Assembly (NCBI GenBank): GCA_021775425.1 | Contig: JAJFHX010000021.1 | Span: 1-64,000 of the forward strand | Direction of reading: 5' to 3' | DNA from: Hyphomicrobiales bacterium | GTDB taxonomy: Bacteria; Pseudomonadota; Alphaproteobacteria; Rhizobiales; HXMU1428-3 | Length of the DNA stretch: 64,000 nt | Shown: piece by piece, positions 16,436-25,501 of the stretch | Numbering within the stretch: position 1 is the stretch's first letter | Layout: each line of letters opens with the position of its first letter | Program-made: the position numbers and the translations under genes | Notes under the pieces: generated by a model | Database searches by the model: none | Told to the model about the DNA's origin: nothing | Seen by the model: only the letters and a program-made list of their open reading frames with translations

Positions 16436-17227
16436 ATGTCAGACATTATTTTAAAAGAGATCAAAGGCAAGGTCGCCATACTCACCCTCAACCGGCCGGA
16501 AAAATTAAACGCTCTCAATTACAAGCTAAACGATACCCTGCTCACACTTCTCGATGAGATAGAGCTGGATAATAACATCCGCGCCATCATCATCACTGGC
16601 GCTGGAGAGAGGGCATTTTCAGCTGGCGGTGACATCCATGAATTCACCCGGTCAGTAGAAAAAGGACCTCTAATCGCCGTCAAAGAATTTTGCCAGCGCG
16701 GGCAATCAATGACAGCAAGGCTGGAAGCCTACCCCAAACCAATCATAGCAGCTGTAAACGGCCTTGCTTACGGCGGTGGCTGCGAAATTACAGAGGCCGT
16801 TCATCTGGCCATTGCCAGTGATAAAGCAATCTTCGCCAAACCCGAAATTAACCTCGGCATCCCCCCGACATTTGGCGGCACCCAGCGCCTGCCAAGACTG
16901 GCCGGCCGCAAACACGCCCTGCAATATCTCCTCACTGGTGACACCTTCACACCCGAAAAGGCTCATGAAATGGGGCTTGTTAATATGGTCGTGCCTCACA
17001 ATGAACTGTTAGTCAAAGCCATTGAACTGGCTGAGCGCATTATCTACCACTCCCCCCTCGCCGCAGCCCGTATCATCACAGCTGTCACAAGAGGCATAAA
17101 CACAACCATCAGCGAAGGCCTGTTGATTGAGCAGGAACAGTTCGCAAGAATGGCTGCAACAGAAGATGTCCACGAAGGGTTAAACGCCTGGATAGACAGA
17201 CGACAACCGGTTTATAAAGGCGTTTGA
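16436..17227 (+). CDS. enoyl-CoA hydratase/isomerase
   Basis: A 263-residue crotonase with complete hydratase features: the oxyanion segments AFSAGGDIHEF and AYGGGCEITEA, and both catalytic glutamates, one in GGGCEIT and one in AKPEINLGIPPTFGGTQRLP. It would hydrate trans-2-enoyl-CoA to 3-hydroxyacyl-CoA, or act on a related substrate; family-level naming is all that is safe. The start at 16436 (MSDIILKEI) has AGGAAAC 9 nt upstream; longer frames to 16391 lack a site. It is divergent from the TetR gene and likely repressed by it. Compare the atypical crotonase at 9796, which lacks these residues. Confidence 0.88.
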   Translation: MSDIILKEIKGKVAILTLNRPEKLNALNYKLNDTLLTLLDEIELDNNIRAIIITGAGERAFSAGGDIHEFTRSVEKGPLIAVKEFCQRGQSMTARLEAYPKPIIAAVNGLAYGGGCEITEAVHLAIASDKAIFAKPEINLGIPPTFGGTQRLPRLAGRKHALQYLLTGDTFTPEKAHEMGLVNMVVPHNELLVKAIELAERIIYHSPLAAARIITAVTRGINTTISEGLLIEQEQFARMAATEDVHEGLNAWIDRRQPVYKGV

Positions 17228-17252
17228 AACATAAAAATACCGATCAATGTCA

Positions 17253-17279
17253 GCAGCCGCAAAAACATAATGCGGCTGC
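17253..17279. terminator. hairpin between convergent genes
   Basis: A perfect 9-bp stem GCAGCCGCA / TGCGGCTGC with a 9-nt loop lies between the enoyl-CoA hydratase and DsrE-like genes. No clean T-run follows on either strand, so it may be a weak or factor-assisted terminator. Confidence 0.5.
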
Positions 17280-17294
17280 AAACTGGCCCCGCAG

Positions 17295-17759
17295 TTAAGG
17301 GCGCACCACGGTATAGCCCTGTTCACTCAGCTCCATGATCGTTACCACACCCGCTGGAACAACTTCAGCAAATTCCAGAATGGGCACATCCTTGCCAGAT
17401 TTTCTTTCCATCGCCGCCTTTGTGTTCCCACAAGCATGAAACTTCACATTCGTCATAGAATTTGAAAAACCGGTAATCCGTTTCAGCACCGGTGACGTAT
17501 CTGACCTCAGCATATGCAACCCCTGATTAAATGCCACAATCTTGATATCAACCTCTTCACCCCGCTCAGAATATAGTTTCGAGACATTCGCTGCCACATT
17601 CAAAACCGTGTTCATCTTTTGCGGGTCATTATCACTGATTTGTAAAACCAGCTTATGTCCGCCCTCAGCTGCTGAAATCGCTGCCGGGCTGACAAAGACC
17701 AATGCCAGCACCACCAATGAAAATACCCCAAGCAACCTGAAGTCATGCAATTTTTGCAT
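17295..17759 (-). CDS. periplasmic DsrE-family protein
   Basis: A 154-residue protein with a signal peptide (hydrophobic residues 9-27, cleavage near AISAAE). The mature part is a DsrE-like fold: HKLVLQISDNDPQKMNTVLN, VDIKIVAFNQGLHML, and a single conserved cysteine in KFHACGNTKAAMER. DsrE/TusD relatives carry persulfide on a cysteine, but the exported subgroup has no settled role. It lies within 7 kb of the sox cluster but is not in its operon. The gene reads leftward and converges on the hydratase. Confidence 0.8.
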   Translation of the reverse strand: MQKLHDFRLLGVFSLVVLALVFVSPAAISAAEGGHKLVLQISDNDPQKMNTVLNVAANVSKLYSERGEEVDIKIVAFNQGLHMLRSDTSPVLKRITGFSNSMTNVKFHACGNTKAAMERKSGKDVPILEFAEVVPAGVVTIMELSEQGYTVVRP

Positions 17760-17920
17760 CTGTTTTTCCTCCCAGAGAATTCCTTTTCGTCAGCAAACCT
17801 TGTCCGGCTGCCTCAAAATAGAAGCAATTGAATATTAACAGAATATAATTCAAATCAAACGCAACAACGAAACAACTCTTAGTGAGAGCAACCACTTAAA
17901 TCGCGCGATAGCAATCCGAT

Positions 17921-17941
17921 TTTTCACCCAGTGAGTGAAAA
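17921..17941. promoter_or_regulatory. inverted repeat upstream of the transglycosylase gene
   Basis: TTTTCAC (17921-17927) and GTGAAAA (17935-17941) are perfect arms with a 7-bp spacer. It is about 95 bp upstream of the assigned start at 18036 and could be an operator. Confidence 0.35.
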
Positions 17942-18035
17942 TAAACAGCTTATAAACTGATTGCTGAATATGTTGCGAAGACAAATGAATTCCCCTAAGG
18001 TTGGGGCCGGAAATTCAAAAACTGGATGTGGCAAT

Positions 18036-18851
18036 ATGATCAGACTTTTTGTGTTTTTATCACTTTTTGTGCTTGCTTTCGCAAGCAGCTCAACTCATCA
18101 GGCCAAGGCCGCAACTTGCGGAAATAACGCCGCCGGCTTCAACACCTGGCTCAAGCAGTTTAAAAATGAAATGCGCGCCAAGGGCTTTTCAAAACGCACA
18201 ATATCATCTTCCTTAAACGGCTTAAGATACGACAAAAGAGTCATCCGGCTAGATCGGGGACAAAAATCTTTCAAACAAAGCTTTGATGTTTTTTACAACC
18301 GCCGCACCAAAGGCATGGTTCGCATTGGCCGCGCCAAAATGAGAAAACACGCCAAAGTCTTCGCTAAGGTTGAAAAAAAATATGGCGTCCCCAAAGAAAT
18401 GCTAACAGCCATCTGGGGGCTTGAAACTGCCTTTGGAAATTTCATGGGCAAACGCTCCATCATGCGCTCTCTTGCCACCTTATCCTATGATTGCCGCCGT
18501 TCAGAGTTTTTCACAAGAGAACTCGTCGCCGCACTTAAAATTGTTGAAGATCGCCATCTGACGCCAAAAGAAATGCGCGGCGCCTGGGCTGGTGAAATCG
18601 GCCAGACACAATTCCTCGCCACCCGCTTTGTCGATTATGCCATCAGCTTTGATGGCAACAACACCATTGATCTTTATCGCTCAGTACCTGATGTGCTTGC
18701 CTCAACAGCCGCCTGGTTTAAAGGCAATGGCTGGAAATCCGGCGAAGGCTGGGGCCCGGGCACTCATAATTACAAAGTCATCGCGGAATGGAACAAAGCC
18801 CGCGTTTACCAGAAAACCATTTCAAAACTGGCCTATCAACTGGCAAAATAA
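18036..18851 (+). CDS. lytic murein transglycosylase (MltB-like, SLT_2 domain)
   Basis: About 271 residues, exported. A signal peptide (MIRLFVFLSLFVLAF, cleavage near AKAA) is followed by an MltB-type SLT_2 domain. The catalytic glutamate is in TAIWGLETAFGNFMG, and further family motifs are RAWAGEIGQTQFLATRF-like (as GAWAGEIGQTQFLATRF), VPDVLASTAAWFKGNGW and WGPG. These enzymes cleave the MurNAc-GlcNAc bond with 1,6-anhydro formation in peptidoglycan. The frame extends to 17961, but the signal peptide argues for the internal ATG. There is no C-terminal peptidoglycan-binding domain, so it is the short form. The GH3 gene follows 75 bp downstream. Confidence 0.85.
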   Translation: MIRLFVFLSLFVLAFASSSTHQAKAATCGNNAAGFNTWLKQFKNEMRAKGFSKRTISSSLNGLRYDKRVIRLDRGQKSFKQSFDVFYNRRTKGMVRIGRAKMRKHAKVFAKVEKKYGVPKEMLTAIWGLETAFGNFMGKRSIMRSLATLSYDCRRSEFFTRELVAALKIVEDRHLTPKEMRGAWAGEIGQTQFLATRFVDYAISFDGNNTIDLYRSVPDVLASTAAWFKGNGWKSGEGWGPGTHNYKVIAEWNKARVYQKTISKLAYQLAK

Positions 18852-18926
18852 CCCGGCCCACAAATTAGCCTGCAACGAAGTGAACTCATAAATCAACCCT
18901 GCTTAAAAACCAAAAAGGCAAGCAAA

Positions 18927-20030
18927 ATGAAACCAACCAGATCAATCCGACTGAAAGCCAGTTTCATATTTTGTGTTTTATTAGGTTTTATTACCCCTTC
19001 AGCAGCAATGGCCGCCAGCCAGGAAGCCATGATCGGGCAGATGTTGATGCTCGGCTTTCAGGGCGGCAGCGCAAACGGCGCCAGCGCCAAACGCCTGGCC
19101 AGCCAGATCAAGCGCGGCGAAGTGGGCAGCGTGGTTTTTCTTGGCTATAATTTCAAAAGCAAAGGCCAGGTAAAAGCACTCACCAGCCTTTTTAAAAATG
19201 CGGCTGGCAACAACAAGCTCTTTCTGGCCCTAGATATGGAAGGCGGCTCTGTTCAGCGCCTGGGGAGAAAACTTGGCTACCCCTCAATCCCCTCCGCCCG
19301 CTCCATTGCAAAATCAAGATCCCCGGCCACAGCCAGAAAAACATACACACAAATGGCAAAAATCAGTCTTGATGCCGGCTTTAACATGAACCTCGGCCCC
19401 GTGGTTGACCTGCTCATCAACCCTTCAAACCCGGTCATTGGCCGCTGGAACAGAAGCTACGGCAAAGACCCGGCATTAGTCGCAGACTATGCCAGAAGTT
19501 TCGTAAGAGCCCATAAGGACATGGGCATCATCACAGTGCTGAAACATTTTCCCGGCCATGGTTCCAGCCTGAGTGACAGCCATGAAGGCTTTGTCAACAT
19601 AACAAACACCTGGAAACAAACTGAATTGGATCCCTTTAAAGAACTGATCAAATCAGGCGACGCTCCGGCGATCATGCCGGGTCATTTGATCCATAAAAAA
19701 ATAGCCTCAGATGGCGTGCCAGTTTCTATCTCTAAACCTGCCATCGCTGGCCTGCTGCGCAAGGATTTAAATTATAATCAACTGGTCATTTCAGATGATT
19801 TGCAAATGGGCGCGATCGCTCAGAATTTTGGCTACAAAGAAACGCTCATCCGTGCCGTTAATGCCGGCATAGACATCCTGATGATTTCCAATTCAAGAAA
19901 ACCAGATGCAAACCTGCCAGCCAAAACCATTGCCATTATCCAAAAAGCTATCAAAGACGGCAAGATCGCACCGGGAAAAATCGAAGCAGCTTACAAACGC
20001 ATCATGCGCGCCAAAGCAACCGTGAATTAA
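18927..20030 (+). CDS. glycoside hydrolase family 3 (beta-N-acetylglucosaminidase-like), exported
   Basis: A 367-residue GH3 protein with a signal peptide ending AAMAAS. NagZ-type signatures are LDMEGGSVQRL, LGPVVDL, KHFPGHGSS followed by DSHEGF, and the nucleophile aspartate in ISDDLQMGAI. Cytoplasmic NagZ removes GlcNAc from muropeptides; here the signal peptide indicates action in the periplasm. Next to the MltB-like gene, a joint cell-wall remodelling role is likely. Other GH3 specificities cannot be excluded, though the KHFPGHG-H motif pattern favours glucosaminidase. Confidence 0.86.
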   Translation: MKPTRSIRLKASFIFCVLLGFITPSAAMAASQEAMIGQMLMLGFQGGSANGASAKRLASQIKRGEVGSVVFLGYNFKSKGQVKALTSLFKNAAGNNKLFLALDMEGGSVQRLGRKLGYPSIPSARSIAKSRSPATARKTYTQMAKISLDAGFNMNLGPVVDLLINPSNPVIGRWNRSYGKDPALVADYARSFVRAHKDMGIITVLKHFPGHGSSLSDSHEGFVNITNTWKQTELDPFKELIKSGDAPAIMPGHLIHKKIASDGVPVSISKPAIAGLLRKDLNYNQLVISDDLQMGAIAQNFGYKETLIRAVNAGIDILMISNSRKPDANLPAKTIAIIQKAIKDGKIAPGKIEAAYKRIMRAKATVN

Positions 20031-20474
20031 AGACACAACATAGTTGAATTAATACAATACCTAACCACAAAACCTGACTTTTGTGGTCATCTGAGCTGAT
20101 TAATTTAAATTTTGTTTCAGACCACGTAACAAATATTTTTCACAAGCCTCCATTAAACTGAACTAATCAGCTAATAACCATTTTTCCGCACGTTCTCCCT
20201 TGCAATCATCCTCGGCATTGTTCATGAATAGCGTGATTTAACGAGTTACAGAATTTAAGTTCAGCGCCGATTGAGTGCATTTACGTTCTAGGCATCTGTA
20301 ACACAACTTATTGAGCGCAACCTCTATCGGCCTACGAAATTTTACGGAGAACCAGGGCGGATGCCATGTAGGCATCTGAAGCACAAAAAAGCGGATGCAA
20401 CGTGGGCATCTGAAGCGCAAAAAAAGCGGATGCCATCTGGGCATCTGAAGCCCCATTATAAAAGGCTTTCAAAA
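20031..20474. other. 444-bp leader/intergenic region before the pyruvate carboxylase gene
   Basis: The first 240 bp are AT-rich with no gene. A degenerate repeat fragment (AGGCATCTGTAACAC near 20290-20304) precedes three good hairpin-repeat copies at 20357-20451. The reading frame through the repeats is open to the gene, but it is repeat-derived and unlike any carboxylase N-terminus. Confidence 0.6.
20357..20451 (+). repeat. three 26-bp hairpin repeats directly upstream of pyruvate carboxylase
   Basis: Units at 20357-20382, 20391-20416 and 20426-20451 (period 34-35 bp, A-rich linkers). Each reads GCG-GATGC(C)-loop-(G)GCATC-TGAAGC, so GATGCC pairs with GGCATC around a five-base loop such as ATGTA. 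The last unit ends 23 nt before the ATG at 20475. The same element upstream of soxA has GTTGCC/GGCAAC, a compensatory change in the stem. Confidence 0.85.
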
Positions 20475-23400
20475 ATGAAAGAATTTCGCAAAATCCTCAT
20501 CGCCAACCGTGGCGAAATAGCCATCCGCGTGCTACGTGCCGCCAACGAACTCGGCAAAAAAACCGTGGCCATCTATGCTGAGGAAGACAAGCTCTCCCTG
20601 CATCGCTTCAAAGCGGATGAAGCCTATAAAGTTGGTGCTGATCTGGGCCCCGTGGCCGCCTATCTCTCAATTGACGAAATCATTCGGGTTGCCAAACAAT
20701 CTGGCGCTGATGCTATCCACCCGGGTTATGGCCTGCTATCTGAAAACCCTGAATTTGTAGACGCCTGTGTCAAAAACAATATCACCTTCATTGGCCCGAA
20801 AGCCGAAACCATGCGCGCCCTGGGTGACAAAGCCAGCGCCCGCCAGGTCGCAATCAAAGCCGGTGTCCCAGTTATCCCCGCTACAGATGTGCTGGGTGAT
20901 GACATGGCCGAAGTTAAAAAGATGGCCAAAGAAGTCGGCTATCCAATGATGCTGAAAGCCAGCTGGGGTGGCGGTGGCCGCGGTATGCGCCCGATTGAAA
21001 ACGAAGAGGAAGTTGAGGATAAAGTCCTTGAAGGCAGAAGAGAAGCCGAAGCCGCTTTTGGCAATGGCGAAGGCTATCTCGAAAAAATGATCGAACGCGC
21101 CCGTCATGTCGAAGTTCAGATACTAGGGGACAGCCACGGCGAAATCTACCATCTTTATGAGCGTGATTGTTCCGTCCAGCGCCGCAATCAAAAGGTAGTT
21201 GAGCGCGCACCGGCACCATATCTGACAGAAAAACAACGTGAAGAGATTTGCGAACTCGGCCTCAAAATCTGTAATCATGTTGGTTATGAATGCGCCGGCA
21301 CCGTTGAATTCCTGATGGATATGGACACCGATAATTTTTACTTCATTGAAGTCAACCCCCGCATTCAGGTAGAGCATACAGTGACAGAAGAAGTCACCGG
21401 AATAGACATTGTTCGCGCACAAATCCTCATCGCTGAAGGCAAACCACTAGCAGAAGCCACCGGCAAATCTTCACAATCTGAAATCCGCCTCAATGGCCAC
21501 GCCATGCAGTGCCGCGTCACAACAGAAGACCCGCAAAATAATTTCATTCCCGATTATGGACGCATGACAGCCTATCGCTCAGCAACCGGCATGGGCATCC
21601 GCCTTGATGGCGGCACGGCTTACGCTGGCGGTGTCATCACCAGATATTATGACAGCCTGCTGGTGAAAGTCACCGCCTGGGCCGCAACACCTGAAGCCAC
21701 CATTGCCCGAATGGACAGAGCCCTTCGCGAATTTCGCATAAGAGGCGTTTCAACAAACATCGCCTTTGTTGAAAACCTGTTGCATCACCCGGTGTTCCTT
21801 TCAAATGAATATACAACCAAATTCATCGACACCACACCAGAGCTGTTCCGTTTTAAAAAACGCCGCGACAGAGCCACCAAAATCCTCACCTATCTGGCTG
21901 ATATTACTGTTAACGGTCACCCCGAAACAGAAGGCCGCCCGAAACCAGCTGAAAGCGTCAAAGCACCAAAACCGCCAGCGCATAAAACCGAAACACCCAC
22001 CCCCGGCACAAGAAACCTGCTGGATAAAGAAGGACCAGAAGCCGTCGCCAACTGGCTTTCAGAGCAAAGCCATGTCCTGTTAACCGACACAACCATGCGC
22101 GATGGCCACCAGTCATTGCTGGCAACAAGAATGCGCTCAATTGATATGATCAATGTTGCAAGCGCCTATTCGCATAATCTTCCCGGTCTCTTTTCAGTTG
22201 AATGCTGGGGCGGCGCAACATTTGATGTGGCCTATCGCTTCTTACAGGAATGCCCATGGCAACGATTGAGAGACATTCGCGCCGCCATGCCCAACATCCT
22301 CACCCAGATGCTGCTGCGTGCCTCAAATGGTGTTGGTTACACCAACTACCCGGATAATGTCGTTGAGTTTTTTGTCAAACAGGCGGCTGAAACCGGCGTT
22401 GATGTGTTCCGCGTTTTTGACAGCCTTAACTGGGTTGAAAATATGCGCGTGGCAATGGATGCCGTCTGCAATGCCAATAAAATCTGCGAAGGCACCATCT
22501 GTTACACCGGTGACCTGATGGACCCTGACCGCGCCAAATACGACCTTAAATATTATGTCACCATGGGCAAAGATCTGAAACAGGCTGGCGCTCACATTCT
22601 CGGCCTGAAAGATATGGCCGGTCTACTGAAACCTGCCGCCGCCAGAATATTGGTCAAAGCTTTAAAAGAAGAAGTTGGCTTACCCGTCCATTTCCACACC
22701 CATGATACCAGCGGCATCGCCGCCTCAACCATTCTCGCCGCCATTGATGCCGGGGTTGATGCTGTTGACGCCGCCATGGACCCGTTCTCAGGCGGCACAT
22801 CCCAGCCATGCCTTGGCTCCATTGTTGAAGCCTTAAAACACACTGATAGAAGCGCCGGCCTTGATATCAGGTCAATCCGTGAAATCGCCAATTACTGGCA
22901 GCACATTCGCACACAGTACACCGCCTTTGAAAGCGGCCTTCAAGCCCCGGCCTCAGAAGTTTACCTGCATGAAATGCCCGGCGGTCAGTTCACCAATCTC
23001 AAAGCTCAGGCAGATAGTCTTGGCCTCGCAGATCGCTGGCCGGAAATCGCCCAGACCTATGCTGATGTCAATCAGATCTTTGGTGATATTGTCAAAGTAA
23101 CCCCTTCTTCTAAAGTGGTGGGTGACATGGCATTGATGATGGTCAGTCAGGGATTGACCCGCAAAGATGTCGAAGACCCGAACATAGAAATGTCCTTCCC
23201 CGAAAGTGTCGTTGATATGATGATGGGCAATCTCGGCCAACCGCCAGGCGGGTTCCCTTCTGCCATTCAAAAGAAAATCCTTAAAGGCGAAAAACCGCTT
23301 ACCACGCGCCCCGGCGCAGACATGCCACCGGTCGATCTTGAAGCCACCAGAAAGCAACTTTCATCCGAGCTTGAAGGTTTAAAAGTCGATGATGAAGACC

Positions 23401-23921
23401 TCAATGGCTATCTGATGTACCCCAAGGTTTTTCTCGATTATATGGGAAGACACAGAAATTACGGCCCCGTGCGCACACTGCCAACACTCAATTTTTTCTA
23501 CGGTATGAAACCGGGTGACGAAATTGAAACTCAGATCGCAGCTGGTAAAACCCTTGAAATCCGCTTGCTCGCCGTTGGTGAAACCAATGATGATGGTGAT
23601 GTGAAAGTGTTTTTTGAACTCAACGGCCAGCCAAGAGTTATCCGCGTGCCAAACCGCAAGGCCAAAGCCACTGTCGCCAAACGCCCCAAAATCACGGAAG
23701 GTGATCCAAACCACATTGGCGCACCAATGCCGGGCGTTATCGCTTCAGTGGTCGTGAAACAAGGGCAAAAAGTCAAGCAGGGTGATCTGCTCCTGACCAT
23801 AGAAGCCATGAAGATGGAAACAGGCCTTCATGCTGAAAGTGATGCAACCATCAAAACCCTGCACATAGATACCGGCAGCCAGATTGACGCCAAAGATTTG
23901 CTGATTGAGCTTGAAACTTAA
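20475..23921 (+). CDS. pyc: pyruvate carboxylase
   Basis: A 1148-residue single-chain pyruvate carboxylase, making oxaloacetate from pyruvate, bicarbonate and ATP. The biotin carboxylase domain (about 1-455) starts with KILIANRGEIAIRV and has ASWGGGGRGMRP and FIEVNPRIQVEHTVTE; the carboxyltransferase domain (about 530-800) has DTTMRDGHQSLLATR and HFHTHDTSG; the C-terminal biotinyl domain carries biotin lysine Lys1113 in EAMKMET. The ATG at 20475 begins the normal protein (MKEFRK); the upstream frame is made of repeats. Anaplerotic oxaloacetate supply fits an organism growing on C2/C3 acids. It ends about 200 bp before the sox genes and is unlikely to share their promoter. Confidence 0.95.
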   Translation: MKEFRKILIANRGEIAIRVLRAANELGKKTVAIYAEEDKLSLHRFKADEAYKVGADLGPVAAYLSIDEIIRVAKQSGADAIHPGYGLLSENPEFVDACVKNNITFIGPKAETMRALGDKASARQVAIKAGVPVIPATDVLGDDMAEVKKMAKEVGYPMMLKASWGGGGRGMRPIENEEEVEDKVLEGRREAEAAFGNGEGYLEKMIERARHVEVQILGDSHGEIYHLYERDCSVQRRNQKVVERAPAPYLTEKQREEICELGLKICNHVGYECAGTVEFLMDMDTDNFYFIEVNPRIQVEHTVTEEVTGIDIVRAQILIAEGKPLAEATGKSSQSEIRLNGHAMQCRVTTEDPQNNFIPDYGRMTAYRSATGMGIRLDGGTAYAGGVITRYYDSLLVKVTAWAATPEATIARMDRALREFRIRGVSTNIAFVENLLHHPVFLSNEYTTKFIDTTPELFRFKKRRDRATKILTYLADITVNGHPETEGRPKPAESVKAPKPPAHKTETPTPGTRNLLDKEGPEAVANWLSEQSHVLLTDTTMRDGHQSLLATRMRSIDMINVASAYSHNLPGLFSVECWGGATFDVAYRFLQECPWQRLRDIRAAMPNILTQMLLRASNGVGYTNYPDNVVEFFVKQAAETGVDVFRVFDSLNWVENMRVAMDAVCNANKICEGTICYTGDLMDPDRAKYDLKYYVTMGKDLKQAGAHILGLKDMAGLLKPAAARILVKALKEEVGLPVHFHTHDTSGIAASTILAAIDAGVDAVDAAMDPFSGGTSQPCLGSIVEALKHTDRSAGLDIRSIREIANYWQHIRTQYTAFESGLQAPASEVYLHEMPGGQFTNLKAQADSLGLADRWPEIAQTYADVNQIFGDIVKVTPSSKVVGDMALMMVSQGLTRKDVEDPNIEMSFPESVVDMMMGNLGQPPGGFPSAIQKKILKGEKPLTTRPGADMPPVDLEATRKQLSSELEGLKVDDEDLNGYLMYPKVFLDYMGRHRNYGPVRTLPTLNFFYGMKPGDEIETQIAAGKTLEIRLLAVGETNDDGDVKVFFELNGQPRVIRVPNRKAKATVAKRPKITEGDPNHIGAPMPGVIASVVVKQGQKVKQGDLLLTIEAMKMETGLHAESDATIKTLHIDTGSQIDAKDLLIELET

Positions 23922-24038
23922 ATCAATAGTTCCATATAGAATGAGAGAGCATTAAGGCCCGACTGACTGACCACTCATTTACGATCAACAAAGGTTACTA
24001 TTGAGATTCTCATAATCCTGTGTCATCCTTAACAAAAA

Positions 24039-24083
24039 GGTGCCGCAGGAAACAAATCCCTCCACAATAACCCGGCAGGCACC
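24039..24083 (+). promoter_or_regulatory. possible stem in the soxX leader
   Basis: GGTGCC (24039-24044) and GGCACC (24078-24083) could pair around a 33-nt loop about 43 nt upstream of the soxX start. Only six pairs are certain; I rate it as weak. Confidence 0.25.
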
Positions 24084-24125
24084 AAGGCCAAAAGGCTGGA
24101 TAGAGGAGGGGGAGGAAAAGCTAAC

Positions 24126-24614
24126 ATGTTGAAAAAGAACATGAAATTTTCTGCTGCATTTTTATTCATCACTCTGTTTTCAAGTTCGGTTTATCACCCC
24201 GGCACCACAATCGCAGCCGAAACAATAGGACCAGAGCAAGTAAAAATCAGTGACGGTGAAATCACAAAACCACTGACAGAAAAAGCTGGCGACCCGGGCG
24301 AAGGCAAAAACTGGTTCTCAAGCAGAAAGCTTGGCAATTGTCTGGCCTGCCATGCCAACGAGAAAATGTCGGATCTTCCGTTCCACGGTGAAATCGGCCC
24401 CGCAATGGATGGCGTTGCCGAACGTTACACAGCCACACAGTTGCGCGCCATTCTGGTCAATGCCAAAGCCGTTTTTGGTGATGAAACAGTAATGCCCGGC
24501 TTTTATAGGGTTGACCCGGGTCAAAGAACCGCGAAAAAATTTCAGGGCAAAACTATTCTTTCTGGCCAGCAGATTGAAGACATCATTGCCTATTTACTGA
24601 CCTTAAAAGAGTAA
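24126..24614 (+). CDS. soxX: sulfur-oxidation monohaem cytochrome c SoxX
   Basis: A 162-residue periplasmic c-type cytochrome. A signal peptide (hydrophobic residues 9-21, cleavage near TIAAE) precedes the haem site CLACH at residues 72-76. The distal methionine is likely in DETVMPGFYR, typical of SoxX. SoxX partners SoxA; SoxAX couples thiosulfate oxidatively to the SoxY cysteine. The start has a GGAGGAAAAG site. It is first in a soxXYZ-A-B order, with soxY only 10 bp downstream. Confidence 0.92.
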   Translation: MLKKNMKFSAAFLFITLFSSSVYHPGTTIAAETIGPEQVKISDGEITKPLTEKAGDPGEGKNWFSSRKLGNCLACHANEKMSDLPFHGEIGPAMDGVAERYTATQLRAILVNAKAVFGDETVMPGFYRVDPGQRTAKKFQGKTILSGQQIEDIIAYLLTLKE

Positions 24615-24624
24615 GGAATTCCTC

Positions 24625-25092
24625 ATGAACAAATTCACCCGCAGAGAGGTCCTGGCGATCGGCACAACAGCCTTTGCAACAGTTGCCACAGTTGCATTGT
24701 CCAGTTCACCATTTGCCTTAGCCGAAGCTAAGAAAACACCAAAATCACTGCTGGAAAGTTTCACAGGCGGCAAGCAGGTCAATGAAGGTAAAATCACCCT
24801 CGAAATGCCTGAAATCGCTGAAAACGGCAACACGGTCCCGCTTTCCTTTAAAGTTGAAAGCCCAATGACCAAAGATGATTATGTAAAACGCGTCATCATC
24901 ATTTCGGAAGGCAACCCACGCCCTGATGTAGCAACATTCAACTTCTCACCTTTAAGCGGAGAAGCGGCAGCATCCTCGCGCATGCGCCTTGCCAAAACCC
25001 AGAACATCATCGCCGTTGCTGAACTATCAGACGGCACATTCCATATGACAAAAACAGAAGTCAAAGTAACCATTGGCGGTTGCGGCGGCTGA
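24625..25092 (+). CDS. soxY: sulfur carrier subunit SoxY
   Basis: A 155-residue protein with a twin-arginine signal (FTRREVLAIGTTAFA), which exports the folded SoxYZ heterodimer. The essential swinging arm is intact at the C-terminus: GGCGG with Cys153 carrying the sulfur intermediate. The mature domain shows the SoxY immunoglobulin-like fold pattern (GKITLEMPEIAENGNTVPL). It is sandwiched between soxX and soxZ at short spacings, clearly one operon. No missing residues were noticed. Confidence 0.95.
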   Translation: MNKFTRREVLAIGTTAFATVATVALSSSPFALAEAKKTPKSLLESFTGGKQVNEGKITLEMPEIAENGNTVPLSFKVESPMTKDDYVKRVIIISEGNPRPDVATFNFSPLSGEAAASSRMRLAKTQNIIAVAELSDGTFHMTKTEVKVTIGGCGG

Positions 25093-25116
25093 TTGATCAG
25101 AATTTAGGAATTAAAC

Positions 25117-25446
25117 ATGGCTAACACGAAACCCAGAATCAAAGCGCCCAAATCAGCTAAGCAAGGTGAGATCATCACCATCAAAACGCTGATTTCCCAT
25201 GTCATGGAAACGGGCCTGCGCAAAGATAAAAAAACGGGCGAACTTATCCCCCGTCAGATCATTAATAAATTCACCGCCAAATTTGATGGCGCTGAAGTGT
25301 TTTCAGTCAATCTTGACGCTGCAATTTCAGCAAACCCCTATTTTCAGTTTACAATGAAAGCAGAAAAATCAGGTGAGTTTGAATTCATCTGGCAGGATGA
25401 CAATGGTGAAACCTATTCCAAAAAATCACCACTGACCGTCAGCTAA
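25117..25446 (+). CDS. soxZ: sulfur carrier partner SoxZ
   Basis: A 109-residue protein that forms the SoxYZ carrier with SoxY and is exported with it, having no signal of its own. Typical SoxZ segments are APKSAKQGEIITIKTLISHVM, ETGLRKDKKTG, PRQIINKFTAKFDGAEVF and FIWQDDNGETYSKK. It lies 24 bp after soxY with TTAGGAATT as ribosome site. The next gene, soxA, is 276 bp away across a repeat-rich stretch, which splits the cluster into soxXYZ and soxAB transcription or translation units. Confidence 0.94.
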   Translation: MANTKPRIKAPKSAKQGEIITIKTLISHVMETGLRKDKKTGELIPRQIINKFTAKFDGAEVFSVNLDAAISANPYFQFTMKAEKSGEFEFIWQDDNGETYSKKSPLTVS

Positions 25447-25501
25447 TATAAGGAACGAAAAACAATAAGGTAGTAAAACTGCAATTATCACCGTCGTACC
25501 A

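Noticed and set aside
20357-20451. CRISPR array
   Set aside because: Repeats are 26 bp and hairpin-forming, but linkers are only 8-9 bp and nearly all A, with no cas genes in the window.
20361-20474. Extended N-terminus of pyruvate carboxylase
   Set aside because: The added residues come from three repeat units and do not resemble a carboxylase or targeting sequence; the downstream ATG matches the normal protein start.
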